A stretch of DNA of 39,493 bases. Source: Planctomycetota bacterium. Lineage in GTDB: Bacteria > Planctomycetota > UBA11346. The position numbers and the translations under genes were made by a program. A model generated the notes under the pieces. It saw nothing but the letters and a program-made list of their open reading frames with translations. It ran no database searches and had not been told where the DNA came from. The DNA lies in assembly GCA_027859175.1 (NCBI GenBank), contig JAQIBG010000428.1, positions 1 through 39,493 of the forward strand. The letters run 5' to 3'. Shown piece after piece: positions 31,128 through 39,493 of this stretch; the first letter of the stretch is position 1, and each line of letters begins with the position of its first letter.

Positions 31128-31515
31128 GACGCTCCTCCTTGACGGAGAAGCATAGCACGCGTTCCAGCCCGTCGGCCGGTATGATCACCACCTCCAACAC
31201 CGGGCCGTCAACACGAACGCGGGCCTGCGCATCGGGCAGGGCCAAGCCATCACCCCACACCAGGCCAGCGTCGCTGGGCCTGAACGCTTGGTCACCGAGG
31301 TAGAGATCCACGCCATCGTCGCGCCAGCCAGCCGTGCGCACGGCGTAGCGCAACTGGTCACAAAAATGCGCCACGCTGACGCGCTGCTGATTGGTGGCCA
31401 ATTGCGCTGGTGGCCGCAACAGACCTGACGCGAGTTGCCCGACCAAGCTGATCAAGGTCGACAACACAACGATGAACACCACCGTTTCGTGGAGAGAAAA
31501 TCCACGCCGGCTCAT
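31120..31515 (-). CDS. Pseudopilin with prepilin-type N-terminal methylation motif
   Basis: The 131-residue protein starts MSRRGFSLHETVVFIVVLSTL: a short basic leader, the G/F cleavage site, Glu at mature position 5 and a hydrophobic helix. This is the prepilin peptidase signature of type II secretion and type IV pilus (pseudo)pilins. The C-terminal beta domain of about 90 residues (VDLYLGDQAFRPSDAGL) is small, as in minor pseudopilins. The start overlaps the stop of the other pseudopilin gene by ATGA. It should be processed by a prepilin peptidase encoded elsewhere. Confidence 0.82.
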   Translation of the reverse strand: MSRRGFSLHETVVFIVVLSTLISLVGQLASGLLRPPAQLATNQQRVSVAHFCDQLRYAVRTAGWRDDGVDLYLGDQAFRPSDAGLVWGDGLALPDAQARVRVDGPVLEVVIIPADGLERVLCFSVKEERRE

Positions 31516-31811
31516 GGTGTGACCCGCCGCAGGGTGCTGAAGTGGCCGCTCGGGCAGGTGATGTCGAGGCGCTCTAGCCCGTCGTCCACTGGGCTCGTGC
31601 TCACACTCCAGCCGGCCTCGGCTTCCACCGTGTGCCCAAGGCGGAATCGCAACAAAGCGTTCTGCACCAACTCCAGCTCAGGCCCGCGCCCGACACTGGC
31701 CTCGGCCCGGCGAGCGGTGTGGAGCTGAATCACCGAGACCCCGGCAATCGTCGTCAGCAATAACACCGACACGGCGATCTCAATCAGCCAGAGCCCACTG
31801 GTGCGTCGCAT
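31512..31811 (-). CDS. Pseudopilin-like protein with a variant N-terminal motif
   Basis: The start at 31811 (MRRTSGLWLIEIAVSVLLLTT) is chosen because it shares a base with the stop of the upstream GspF-like gene (TGATG). It also gives a basic leader, Gly, then LWLIE with Glu at mature position 5 and a hydrophobic helix. The motif departs from GFxLxE by Leu for Phe. The rest (99 residues in all) is a short helix plus a small beta part with LDITCPSGHFSTL. It is probably a minor pseudopilin partnering the next gene. An upstream in-frame start at 31943 would overlap the GspF-like gene and hide the motif. Confidence 0.72.
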   Translation of the reverse strand: MRRTSGLWLIEIAVSVLLLTTIAGVSVIQLHTARRAEASVGRGPELELVQNALLRFRLGHTVEAEAGWSVSTSPVDDGLERLDITCPSGHFSTLRRVTP

Positions 31812-32827
31812 CACAGCTCCACCAATTTCGTCACGATGAGCACCAGCGGGTGGAATAGGCCATAGCACACAAACAGAACCGGTATTCCGAGAATCACGGG
31901 CAAACCAAGGCGCAGCGCCGAATCCAAGCACAACTGGCGCCAACGCCGGCGCATGACCGCGCGATCAATCTGACTGGTGAGTGCGGCGGCATCTGCTGCG
32001 CGCCAACCGCACGCTGCCGCCACAGCGGGAAAGTCACCGTTCTCGCCGGCCGCAAGCAGGCCACTCGGCGGCCGCGCAAAACTGGCGGCCAAACATGTTG
32101 CGAGCACCTTCTCGCTGCAGCCGGCATGGGCACCATGCACCAACAAACGTCCGCGATACAGCCGCCGCAAAGAAGGCATGCAGTAATGCGCCAGCCATGA
32201 CCAGTTGCCAATGACCAACGCCAGCACGGGCACAGCAATCAGCGCGGGAATGCCGAACACCCTCACGGCCCACAACAACTGTTCGGTCACCCACCCGAGG
32301 CGGATGCCGAACTCATCGAATATCTTCTCAAATTTGGGGACAATAAAAACACACACAAAACCAGTGACAGCCGTCAGCACCACCAACACCGGCACCACAT
32401 AGGCCTGCATTGGGGGTCCATCAGTGTGCGATTCCAGATCTTCAGCAAGCTCAACGCACCACTGCCGCAAGGCCTCAGGCCCCAAATCCTCGGCGGCCTG
32501 AAATCCGCGCGCCAAATCCGGTGGCAACAAACGCTGCAACATAACAACGTCACTCAGCGTATCACCAGTCTCTAGGGCCTCCGCGGCGCGGCGCAGCCGT
32601 TGACGATACAAGAGCGGCATCTGAATCGTCGCACCTTCGAGAACCGGCCCTAGCGGCGCGCGCGCGGCCAACGCACCAGCAAGCAAACGCAGGAGCAACA
32701 CGGTCGAAGGCCGGTGGAAACCAAAGCGGCCAAAGGCCACGCTCGGAATTCGAAGCTGCTGACCGATCCCAGCCACTACCATACACGATAAGCACAAGAA
32801 TAGGATCATGAGGAAGTAGGTACCCAT
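31811..32827 (-). CDS. GspF-like (T2SF domain) inner-membrane protein B
   Basis: The start at 32827 has AGAGGTG just upstream, which decides it over the in-frame start at 32908. The 338-residue protein has an extra N-terminal membrane helix (residues 2-20), a first T2SF region (LLAGALAARAPLGPVLEGA; RRAAEALETGDTLSDVV) and the diagnostic segment FVCVFIVPKFEKIFDEFGIRLG, followed by more helices to residue 335. The latter segment is the conserved T2SF loop seen in GspF and PilC. It probably forms part of the inner-membrane platform of a type II secretion or pilus-like machine. It lies ten bases after GspF-like A. Confidence 0.82.
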   Translation of the reverse strand: MGTYFLMILFLCLSCMVVAGIGQQLRIPSVAFGRFGFHRPSTVLLLRLLAGALAARAPLGPVLEGATIQMPLLYRQRLRRAAEALETGDTLSDVVMLQRLLPPDLARGFQAAEDLGPEALRQWCVELAEDLESHTDGPPMQAYVVPVLVVLTAVTGFVCVFIVPKFEKIFDEFGIRLGWVTEQLLWAVRVFGIPALIAVPVLALVIGNWSWLAHYCMPSLRRLYRGRLLVHGAHAGCSEKVLATCLAASFARPPSGLLAAGENGDFPAVAAACGWRAADAAALTSQIDRAVMRRRWRQLCLDSALRLGLPVILGIPVLFVCYGLFHPLVLIVTKLVEL

Positions 32828-32837
32828 CACTACACCT

Positions 32838-33758
32838 CTAAAAATATCTGATGAGATCAGACATCGGCCCGAAAAGGCCCGAAATAAACGAAAAGAGACC
32901 AGCCGCAACCAATAGCGCTGCCAGCCACGGATATTCGCGTCGTCTTGCCGCGAGCAAACGGCCGCGTGCTAGGTCATGACTCGCAATCCAATCAACCGTC
33001 CCATTGACCTCCACCAATAAGCCAAGCCGTCGTAAGCGCGTCATGATTTCCTCATCTGGAATTTCATGGATCATCTGCCGCAACTCCGGATTGGTCACCG
33101 GCACACACAGCAGCCAAAGCAACCACCACTCTTCGCAAGCTTCTGACTCGCTGCGCTCAACCGCCTGCAAGACGCGACACACCGAAGCCGCACGCATGGT
33201 AGCCGGCGCCCACAAGGACGGAATCGCGCGCAGACCAAGAACGCGGTTTATAGTCCAACACAACAACCCCATGCCACCGAGCAAAGCGGTCGCCACCGGT
33301 ACCTGCTGCCACCACGGCGTCCCCAATACAAAACCTGACATCGCTGACATGCGAACGCCCATCTCGTCATAGATTTCCCCCAAGTCACTTACCCAGGCCA
33401 CCAACAGCGGCAAGCCCACCAAAACCGCCACCACCACCAAGGGGTAATACGCCGCAAACCAAGTCAAACGCAGCACCCCACGGTCACCACGCGCAGCCGC
33501 CCGCAGGGCCGGCGCAATCCGTTCAGCCCCAAGACGATCCAGATAGCGCGCCTGCTCGCGAGTCACCAATCGTTTCGCCCGCAGCGTGGCGCCCAGTGCC
33601 TGCCCCTGGGTCAGGGCCGGATTAAGGCGCTCGATCCATGGCTGCAACACCGGGTCAGCGGCCGCTAGGCGCGCAAAGCCCTGCGGCAGCGCGTCACCCT
33701 GCTTGGCCACCAAGGCCAGGGCACTGAGCACATCAGCACGGTCGGGATGCAGCCACAC
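32838..33758 (-). CDS. GspF-like (T2SF domain) inner-membrane protein A
   Basis: The 306-residue protein starts with GTG (no upstream ATG fits) and has a T2SF-type helical N terminus (LALVAKQGDALPQGFARLA; LNPALTQGQALGATLR). It continues with YYPLVVVAVLVGLPLLVAWV plus SDLGEIYDEMGVRMSAMSG, matching the conserved YP...P-F--IF-E-G loop of GspF. The second half is diverged and ends in one more membrane helix. It is the first gene of the minus-strand operon, divergent from the VIT-VWA gene with 91 bases between. No promoter stands out in that gap. Confidence 0.75.
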   Translation of the reverse strand: MWLHPDRADVLSALALVAKQGDALPQGFARLAAADPVLQPWIERLNPALTQGQALGATLRAKRLVTREQARYLDRLGAERIAPALRAAARGDRGVLRLTWFAAYYPLVVVAVLVGLPLLVAWVSDLGEIYDEMGVRMSAMSGFVLGTPWWQQVPVATALLGGMGLLCWTINRVLGLRAIPSLWAPATMRAASVCRVLQAVERSESEACEEWWLLWLLCVPVTNPELRQMIHEIPDEEIMTRLRRLGLLVEVNGTVDWIASHDLARGRLLAARRREYPWLAALLVAAGLFSFISGLFGPMSDLIRYF

Positions 33759-33849
33759 GGTGCCGAGTCTCCCAATCCCATCGCAGCAGGCAAGCCCGCG
33801 GCTGAAGATTGTGCTGAACCATGCCCAGCCCGGTCACGTTCTCCCTGGC

Positions 33850-36800
33850 ATGCGCTCTCTTCTCTGCCTGTGCCTATTCGTTTCACTGATCCACGCTGAG
33901 GCCGGCAACAACGGCATGCTGCTCATCGCCGATGGTGTCGGCACGCCCTGCCCCCTCGAACGCACCGACATCACCGTCAGTATCAGTGGCCCGATTGCGC
34001 GGGTCGACCTGGTGCAAGTGTTCCGCAATCCCTTGGAAGTGCCGGCCGAAGCGGTGTACACCTACCCCCTCTCTGACCGCGGCGCGGTGGACCGCTTCGC
34101 CCTGCGGGCCGGTGAACGCCTGATTCGCGGTGTGGTGCTCGAGAAGCAGCAGGCCCAGGAGCGCTACGATGCCGCCATCGCGGCCGGCGCCACGGCCGCA
34201 ATCCTGCGTCAAAACCGGCCCAACGTGTTTACCCAACACATCGGCAATATCCCACCGCAGGGCAGCATCGAAGTGCGCGTTGGGTATACCGAAATGCTCC
34301 GCTGCGAAGCCGGCACCTGGCGCTTCCATGTACCCACCGTGGTGGGGCCGCGCTACCAGAGCCCCAGCGCCCAAAACCAAGCACCGGGCCCGGCCGCACC
34401 AAACCCCAACCCAGCGGTGATCACCGCTGGCAACGCAGGCCACCAGCTCAATTTCACTCTCGATCTCACCAGCCCGGTGCCGCACCGCGATCTTCATTTC
34501 CCCAATTACGCCGAGCAGGCCACCATCACCGCGCTCAGCCCCAGCCACAGTCGGATTGAAGTCCGCAATGTGGTGCCCGACCGTGACCTGACCTGCGATT
34601 GGACCAGCCACGCTGCCACGCCAGCCGCCGGCGCCCTGGTTCACCAGGGCGACGATGGCCAGTATCTGGCGCTCAGCATTGAACCGCCCGAATGGCGCGC
34701 CGTCATGGTGGAGCGAGTGCCAACCGACTGGGTCTTGCTGCTCGATATTTCAGGATCGATGTCGGGCGCGCCGCACCAGCAGGCGCTTGATGCGATCACA
34801 GCGCTGATTGCCGCGATGGACCCCAGCACCGACCAGGTGCAACTGACCTGTTTTACCGGGTCGGCCAGCAATCTATTCGAGGCCCCGGTGCCAGCCACCC
34901 CCGAGCACACGCAACTCGTTCAGCAAGCTGCCCATGACCGTAAAGGCGGCGGTGGCGGCACTGAAATGCTTAAAGGCTTTCGCGCCGCCCTCAGCAATCC
35001 GGCCAAAGCAAACCGACGCCGTGTGGTGATCCTGCTGTCAGATGGCTACATCGGGTCAGAAGACGCCGTCCATCGTCTCGTGGCCGAAAGCGCCAACGAC
35101 AACAGCACCTTCATAGGGCTAGGCATCGGTAGTTCGGTCAATCGCCATCTGTTCACCGGTATCGCCGAACTCGGCAACGGCCTCAGCCGCGTACTGACCC
35201 CAGGAGAAAGCGCCGCCACCGCCCTCAACGGCTTACTGCCGCAAATTACCGCGCCATTCCTGACCGATGTTCACATCAACTGGGGCACGGTAAAGGTAGA
35301 CCAACTCGCGCGCGCGCTGCCCACGTCGATCTACCCTGGCGCGCCGATGCATTGCATCGCCAGCCTCACTGATCTCGCCGACGGCGCCATCAGCCTCAAC
35401 GCCACCGACCCCAACGGCACCGTGCTCACCATTCCGGTTCAGCTGCATAGCGGCCACCACCCCAGCCTGAGCAGCGCCTGGGCCCGCGACCGTATTACCG
35501 AGCTTGGAAACGCCGAACTCCGCAACGAGCTGAGCCGAACTGATACCGACGCTGCTATTTTAGAAATTGCCCTCAAGCATCAATTGCTGAGCCGCGTGAC
35601 CAGTTTTGTGGCGGTTGACGTCAATCAACTGCCTGAGGAACTGCGCATAAGAATGCAGCGTCTCGACGTGCCGGTAAATCTACCGCACGGGATGACGATT
35701 CCCGGCGCGGCGAAGGGCCCGGCCGAGGCGAACGCCGAAATGGGCGCGGCAGGCGCGTTCATGGCGATCGGCGCCGGTGGCGGCGCAGGCGGCGCATTCG
35801 GCAATATCACCGGCGGCGGGCGCAAACGTGCCGTCGCAAAATACGGCGAATCCAAGGCCTCTGAGTCGGCCGTGTCAGCTGACCTGCGCTTTTTCCAGCG
35901 CCACCAGAGCCCCGACGGTCGCTGGGATGTCGATGCCTATCCCATCCAATGCAATCTGCCCGGCCTAAAATGTGAACCCGGCACCGCACGCACCGGCATA
36001 GACGGCGATATTCTCACAACCGCCGAAGTCACGCTGTGCTATCTCGGCTCAGGCTACGACCACCGAATGCCCAACAAATATCGCAAGGTGGTCCAAGCCG
36101 CGCTCGACTGGCTGAGCGCACAGCAAGGCACGAACGGCGCCTTCAGCACCGCGCTCGACAGCCATTGCCTAGCGACCCAAGCCCTAGCTGAAGCCTACGC
36201 GATGACCAATGAGCCTCGCTGCAAACCCATTGTTGAAGCCGCCGTGCAGCACCTGCTCGCTATGAAGGTTGCGGCCGGCGCTGGCGCTGCATGGGGCCAG
36301 GAAGGTGCACTAGATGTTGAACTCACCCTGCAAGCAGTGCTCGCGCTCAAGAGCGCTAAGGCAGGCGGCCTCGTTATTGGCACCGGTTTGCGCGACGTGC
36401 GCAGCTGGCTTGAGCAAGCCACCATCGCCCCAGCCGATCAGAGTGAGGCACTTCTCATTGCCTGCTTCGTTGGCCTGCGCACCGGTGACGCCGCCTATGA
36501 CCGCCTGAGCCAAGCCGTGCTACCGCAACTCAACGCCCAAGGTGCCATCGCCGACGACGACCCCAAGGGCCCCAAGCTACGCTGGCACAGCGACATCAAC
36601 GACACCCTGGCCCTGAACTTGGCTCTATTCTATCATCAAGACGCCCTGCCCTGGAAGGCATGGAACACCGTCTTTCGCGACCTGCTCACCAACGCCCAAG
36701 TGGCGGGCAAGGAGTGCTTCGACGGCAGCTGGGATCCGGCCTTGGCCCCCGAAGGCAGTGAGCTTCGGGCCATGGGGCGCCTGCTGATCTCAGCCCGCTC

Positions 36801-36855
36801 CGCCCAAGCCCTGGAAGTTTATTATCACTACATGCCCAAGCATCAGGGCAAATAG
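33850..36855 (+). CDS. Secreted VIT-VWA protein with C-terminal alpha/alpha-toroid-like region
   Basis: The start at 33850 gives a signal peptide (MRSLLCLCLFVSLIHAEA); the frame is open further upstream but overlaps the opposing gene. Residues 25-155 are a VIT domain (RVDLVQVFRNPLEVPAEAVYTYPL, then NVFTQHIGNIPPQGSIEV). Residues 293-460 are a von Willebrand A domain with an intact MIDAS start (DISGSMSG, D299-S301-S303). A Gly/Ala-rich hinge lies at about 635-657. Residues 675-985 (LRFFQRHQSPDGRWDV, LDWLSAQQGTNGAFS, ALDVELTLQAVLALKSA) resemble the repeated helical-hairpin toroid of terpene cyclases or prenyltransferases, as in some planctomycete VIT proteins. The protein is probably exported and binds partners through metal-dependent contacts; the C-terminal function is unknown. 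Confidence 0.85.
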   Translation: MRSLLCLCLFVSLIHAEAGNNGMLLIADGVGTPCPLERTDITVSISGPIARVDLVQVFRNPLEVPAEAVYTYPLSDRGAVDRFALRAGERLIRGVVLEKQQAQERYDAAIAAGATAAILRQNRPNVFTQHIGNIPPQGSIEVRVGYTEMLRCEAGTWRFHVPTVVGPRYQSPSAQNQAPGPAAPNPNPAVITAGNAGHQLNFTLDLTSPVPHRDLHFPNYAEQATITALSPSHSRIEVRNVVPDRDLTCDWTSHAATPAAGALVHQGDDGQYLALSIEPPEWRAVMVERVPTDWVLLLDISGSMSGAPHQQALDAITALIAAMDPSTDQVQLTCFTGSASNLFEAPVPATPEHTQLVQQAAHDRKGGGGGTEMLKGFRAALSNPAKANRRRVVILLSDGYIGSEDAVHRLVAESANDNSTFIGLGIGSSVNRHLFTGIAELGNGLSRVLTPGESAATALNGLLPQITAPFLTDVHINWGTVKVDQLARALPTSIYPGAPMHCIASLTDLADGAISLNATDPNGTVLTIPVQLHSGHHPSLSSAWARDRITELGNAELRNELSRTDTDAAILEIALKHQLLSRVTSFVAVDVNQLPEELRIRMQRLDVPVNLPHGMTIPGAAKGPAEANAEMGAAGAFMAIGAGGGAGGAFGNITGGGRKRAVAKYGESKASESAVSADLRFFQRHQSPDGRWDVDAYPIQCNLPGLKCEPGTARTGIDGDILTTAEVTLCYLGSGYDHRMPNKYRKVVQAALDWLSAQQGTNGAFSTALDSHCLATQALAEAYAMTNEPRCKPIVEAAVQHLLAMKVAAGAGAAWGQEGALDVELTLQAVLALKSAKAGGLVIGTGLRDVRSWLEQATIAPADQSEALLIACFVGLRTGDAAYDRLSQAVLPQLNAQGAIADDDPKGPKLRWHSDINDTLALNLALFYHQDALPWKAWNTVFRDLLTNAQVAGKECFDGSWDPALAPEGSELRAMGRLLISARSAQALEVYYHYMPKHQGK

Positions 36856-36860
36856 GGCGC

Positions 36861-39047
36861 TCAGCCATTACCCCCCAATGTGGTGACCGTCACGGCGTTG
36901 ATCTTGGCATTGATCGCATCCGGCCCCGGGCTGATGTCTAGCGCGGCATCGATAACCTCCACGTCAAGCGTGGCCTCGGCCCAACACGCGGCGCCACCGC
37001 TTGGCACATGGTCGATGATGGTTTGCCCCTCGACCTGGAGTTGGTGTCGACTGTCGGTGTAGGCCGGATCGCCAACCCGCAGCCACACGCGGTACTGCCC
37101 GTTGGGAACACTGACACGCCAGTTCGCCACCTGACCCGGCTTTTGCAGATGCACCACGGTGTCATCGCGCTGCACGCTCACCAAGTTGCGATCACGCGCG
37201 GTGCCGCTGATATCACGGCTCCAACCATAGCTGTGGTCACCCTGTTGCGACCACGGGGCACCGGCATCGCGCAGCCAATTCGCGGTGACCGGCGCCTGCG
37301 CTGGACCAAAGTCAAAACGCAACACCGTTTGCGGCGTTGGCGCTGGTCCCGGGCGCTGTTCATCGAGTCGGATCACCCGCACCATGCGCACCACCAAGTC
37401 TGCGGCACTGCCGGCCTCGAGGCAGAAGTCCATCGCTCCAGACAACGCGCGCGTGAACGCCATGTCGTCCACAGTCAGGCTCACGGTTTTCCAGGCGCCA
37501 TCGCCGCTGCCAGTGATCACGCGCGACGCTGCCCCGGTGGCGTCAACATAGCGCAGGCGCCAATCGCCAGCAGCATCATCGCGATAGCTCATCTTGACCA
37601 TCACGCGATGGCCGGAACCGCTGAGAAATTCTGGGTCGGTGCGGAAATACATCCGCGTCTGCCCCTGGTCCTTGTCGGTAGCGAGTGCCTCATAACTCCA
37701 GGCCTCGGTGTCGTCTGAATTATTGATCGTAGTTGCGTAGTCAGCGAGGTAATCGATGCGGTACTGTGGTCGCGTAGCGCCGTCACCACTCACCACCCGA
37801 TGCTCCAACCAACGCTCGAAGTTGCGGATGTTGTCGTCGCTGCCCTGCTCCGGATCGCGGTATTGCCGCAGCACACACCACGCATCCGGGCTCGTGTGCG
37901 CAGTTTTCCCCAACGACAACTTGACCCATTGCGTCAGGGCGGGGTGATCACGATCTGACTCCCAGTGCGAGAAGATCCAATTCATGCGCAGGCGCAGCGC
38001 ATTGAGCTGAGCCATCTTCCAATAGTGATAGCGATCGAAGTGGCTGAGTGGCTCCCAGTGATAATAGAAGTCTTCATTCTCGGTGCCAAACACCCGGGCC
38101 TCTGCGATCAGCGGGAAATTGTCATCGGTCACGCTGTAGCGATACGCACCCTCGGTCTGTAGCGACGTCCCCCAGCCTGGCACATGGCTATAGCGATTAA
38201 ACACCTCGGTGAATCCTGAACGCGCGCCGCAGCCTATATCAAGGCAATGCTGCGCCATGGCGTTGCTGCCATTGGGTAGATTGATGGCGTCACTCCAGGT
38301 TTGCCACGCCACGCCATAATCAGCATTGCTCCAACCGATGCGCTGCGGCGCCCATTCAATCCACTCGTGCTTGCCATCGCCGGTGTACACCAACTTGCCG
38401 TAATCACCGTCGAACAGCAGCGCGTAGTCATCCACGCACTGCCGCCACCAGGCCAAGTAATCTGCTGGTTGGTAGCCCTCATCAATCAACTCGGGAATCC
38501 ACTTAATCGAAAACTCATTCCAGCGCCATGCATGCGGCATGTACGCGAAACTCACGCGATTCTGTGAGAAAATCGGATGCTGACGCAGGGCCAGGATCAA
38601 GCTGCGCACCGACGACTGCACCTCGGGCTGCCAGATAGGGATGAAATCGCCATCAACGTAGCGCTTGTCGATGATGTCGTAATACGGCTGATTGGGCCAC
38701 ATGTAGCGGTAGGTGGGCAAGCTGTGCTTGTCGACCAGCCAATCAGGGACGTGGTTGCGATCACTGGCAAACAAGCGAACCCATATTTTGGTGCCAGCAT
38801 CAATCTGCGCCAAGCGCGCCTCAATACTCGACCAATCGAATTGACCCTCGCTGGGCTCCAGGTCGCGCCACACCAATTTGATCTCGGTGGCCTCCGGATC
38901 GTAGCCCGCGTAGAAGCCGGTATCAGCAGTGGCCTGGACCCAATCGGGCAACCACCAGTCGTCTTCGCCCGGCACTTGATCAGCCGGACTGGCCGCCGCG
39001 AAAGCGACACCGCACAGGGTCAGCAATAGCGCAAGTCGTATTAGCAT
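36861..39047 (-). CDS. Secreted glycoside-hydrolase-like protein with C-terminal carbohydrate-binding domains
   Basis: A signal peptide (about residues 1-18) is followed by a region of about 400 residues that reads like a GH-clan A TIM barrel (beta-galactosidase/GH42-like): IKLVWRDLEPSEGQFDWSSIE is the classic early barrel motif. WRWNEFSIKW offers an Asn-Glu pair as candidate acid/base, and VFGTENEDFYYHWEPLSHFD holds candidate nucleophile glutamates. Residues about 445-565 form a beta-sandwich-like domain. Residues about 580-725 begin LRFDFGPAQAPV and contain GQYRVWLRVGDPAY, typical of malectin-like/CBM modules. The protein probably acts on extracellular polysaccharide; substrate and exact family are not determined. 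It ends five bases from the convergent VIT-VWA gene. Confidence 0.72.
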   Translation of the reverse strand: MLIRLALLLTLCGVAFAAASPADQVPGEDDWWLPDWVQATADTGFYAGYDPEATEIKLVWRDLEPSEGQFDWSSIEARLAQIDAGTKIWVRLFASDRNHVPDWLVDKHSLPTYRYMWPNQPYYDIIDKRYVDGDFIPIWQPEVQSSVRSLILALRQHPIFSQNRVSFAYMPHAWRWNEFSIKWIPELIDEGYQPADYLAWWRQCVDDYALLFDGDYGKLVYTGDGKHEWIEWAPQRIGWSNADYGVAWQTWSDAINLPNGSNAMAQHCLDIGCGARSGFTEVFNRYSHVPGWGTSLQTEGAYRYSVTDDNFPLIAEARVFGTENEDFYYHWEPLSHFDRYHYWKMAQLNALRLRMNWIFSHWESDRDHPALTQWVKLSLGKTAHTSPDAWCVLRQYRDPEQGSDDNIRNFERWLEHRVVSGDGATRPQYRIDYLADYATTINNSDDTEAWSYEALATDKDQGQTRMYFRTDPEFLSGSGHRVMVKMSYRDDAAGDWRLRYVDATGAASRVITGSGDGAWKTVSLTVDDMAFTRALSGAMDFCLEAGSAADLVVRMVRVIRLDEQRPGPAPTPQTVLRFDFGPAQAPVTANWLRDAGAPWSQQGDHSYGWSRDISGTARDRNLVSVQRDDTVVHLQKPGQVANWRVSVPNGQYRVWLRVGDPAYTDSRHQLQVEGQTIIDHVPSGGAACWAEATLDVEVIDAALDISPGPDAINAKINAVTVTTLGGNG

Positions 39048-39115
39048 GGACGGTGTCCTCCATGCATCTTGTCGCTACGCCGCCAGATCAGACAAACGAA
39101 CTCAAGACTCCGCGC

Positions 39116-39493
39116 CTACTCCACCCGACACAAGGCCAGCTCAAGGCTGACGCCTGGCTGCGGATCGGTTACGATGACCACAGCCCGAATGCTATCGCCG
39201 CTGACAAACTGATGGTCCGGTTCATCGCCGCGCAAAGGCAGCTTGAAGAGATCGATCTCATAACTCTGCCACTGGTCAACTGCGCCGGCCGGCAGTTCAA
39301 TCCCGGCCGCCACCGCGCGCTGGCCACCCAGCCACACGTGAATTGGCGTGCTCGCACCGCGCACGCGCCAGCGCAGGGCGAGGCGACTGTTGGCCCCGAG
39401 GGTCACTAGGCTTTGACCACCGAAAAACAGACCGTGGTGCCTGGTGTCGTAGGTCTCGCCGCTCCAGCCGGCCCCTTGGGCGTGGCCGTGAAC
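39116..39493 (-). CDS. C-terminal part of an exported beta-sandwich protein (5' end cut by window)
   Basis: The minus-strand frame is open from the window edge to the stop at 39116, giving at least 125 residues. The readable part starts VHGHAQGAGWSGETYDTRHHG and continues FFGGQSLVTLGANSRLALRW, so the GTG at 39406 is internal, not the true start. The pattern of alternating hydrophobic strands (IHVWLGGQRAVAAGIELP; QSYEIDLFKLPL; AVVIVTDPQPGVSLELALCRVE) suggests a beta-sandwich carbohydrate-binding domain. It precedes the glycosidase-like gene by 68 bases on the same strand and may share its operon and substrate. Its N-terminal domains are outside the window. Confidence 0.65.
   Translation of the reverse strand, partial: VHGHAQGAGWSGETYDTRHHGLFFGGQSLVTLGANSRLALRWRVRGASTPIHVWLGGQRAVAAGIELPAGAVDQWQSYEIDLFKLPLRGDEPDHQFVSGDSIRAVVIVTDPQPGVSLELALCRVE

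Overview
The window is a GC-rich, gene-dense bacterial chromosome segment with about 32 protein genes, two of them cut by the window edges. I see no rRNA, tRNA, CRISPR array, transposase, phage gene or replication origin. Several traits together suggest a planctomycete-like (Planctomycetota or wider PVC) bacterium: an ECF sigma/FecR pair, three large Hanks-type Ser/Thr kinases, a cluster of GspF-like proteins and pseudopilins, a secreted VIT-VWA protein, and large secreted glycosidase-like proteins. This is inference from gene content. Many genes overlap by ATGA, and several start with GTG. No gap between genes exceeds about 270 bases.

Layout. 1-1403: end of a PhzF-family gene overlapping plsY. 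1642-3518: ECF sigma factor overlapping a FecR-type putative anti-sigma protein. 3596-5763: secreted purple-acid-phosphatase-like phosphoesterase and an exported TPR protein. 6034-7457: HAD hydrolase divergent from a second ECF sigma factor. 7560-13501: complete oligopeptide/dipeptide ABC importer (binding lipoprotein, two permeases, two ATPases), followed by an AEC-family transporter. 14638-22127: kinase island. Two adjacent minus-strand genes encode a Ser/Thr kinase fused to a FapA (DUF342) beta-helix/coiled-coil module. Facing away from them are a small DUF1475-like membrane protein and a kinase with six N-terminal membrane segments. 22099-30016: TetR regulator divergent from a tightly overlapped lipid-modification operon (FAD amine oxidase-like, DUF1365, cyclopropane synthase, DUF2878-like, DUF1295, second Cfa-like methyltransferase, renalase-like FAD protein, small exported protein). 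30037-33758: minus-strand operon with three GspF-like proteins, two pseudopilins and a small membrane protein. 33850-36855: VIT-VWA protein with a C-terminal alpha/alpha-toroid-like region. 36861-39493: secreted glycosidase-like protein and the end of another exported protein.

The two most distinctive signals are the tandem kinase-FapA fusions and a family of intergenic multi-hairpin elements (three loci: 1413-1549, 5776-5978, 14531-14634). In the elements the terminal sequences and hairpin stems are conserved while the loops vary, and the copies occur in both orientations. The lipid operon looks functionally coherent: two SAM-dependent methyltransferases and two FAD enzymes probably modify acyl chains, under a TetR repressor whose likely operator is visible between the divergent genes.
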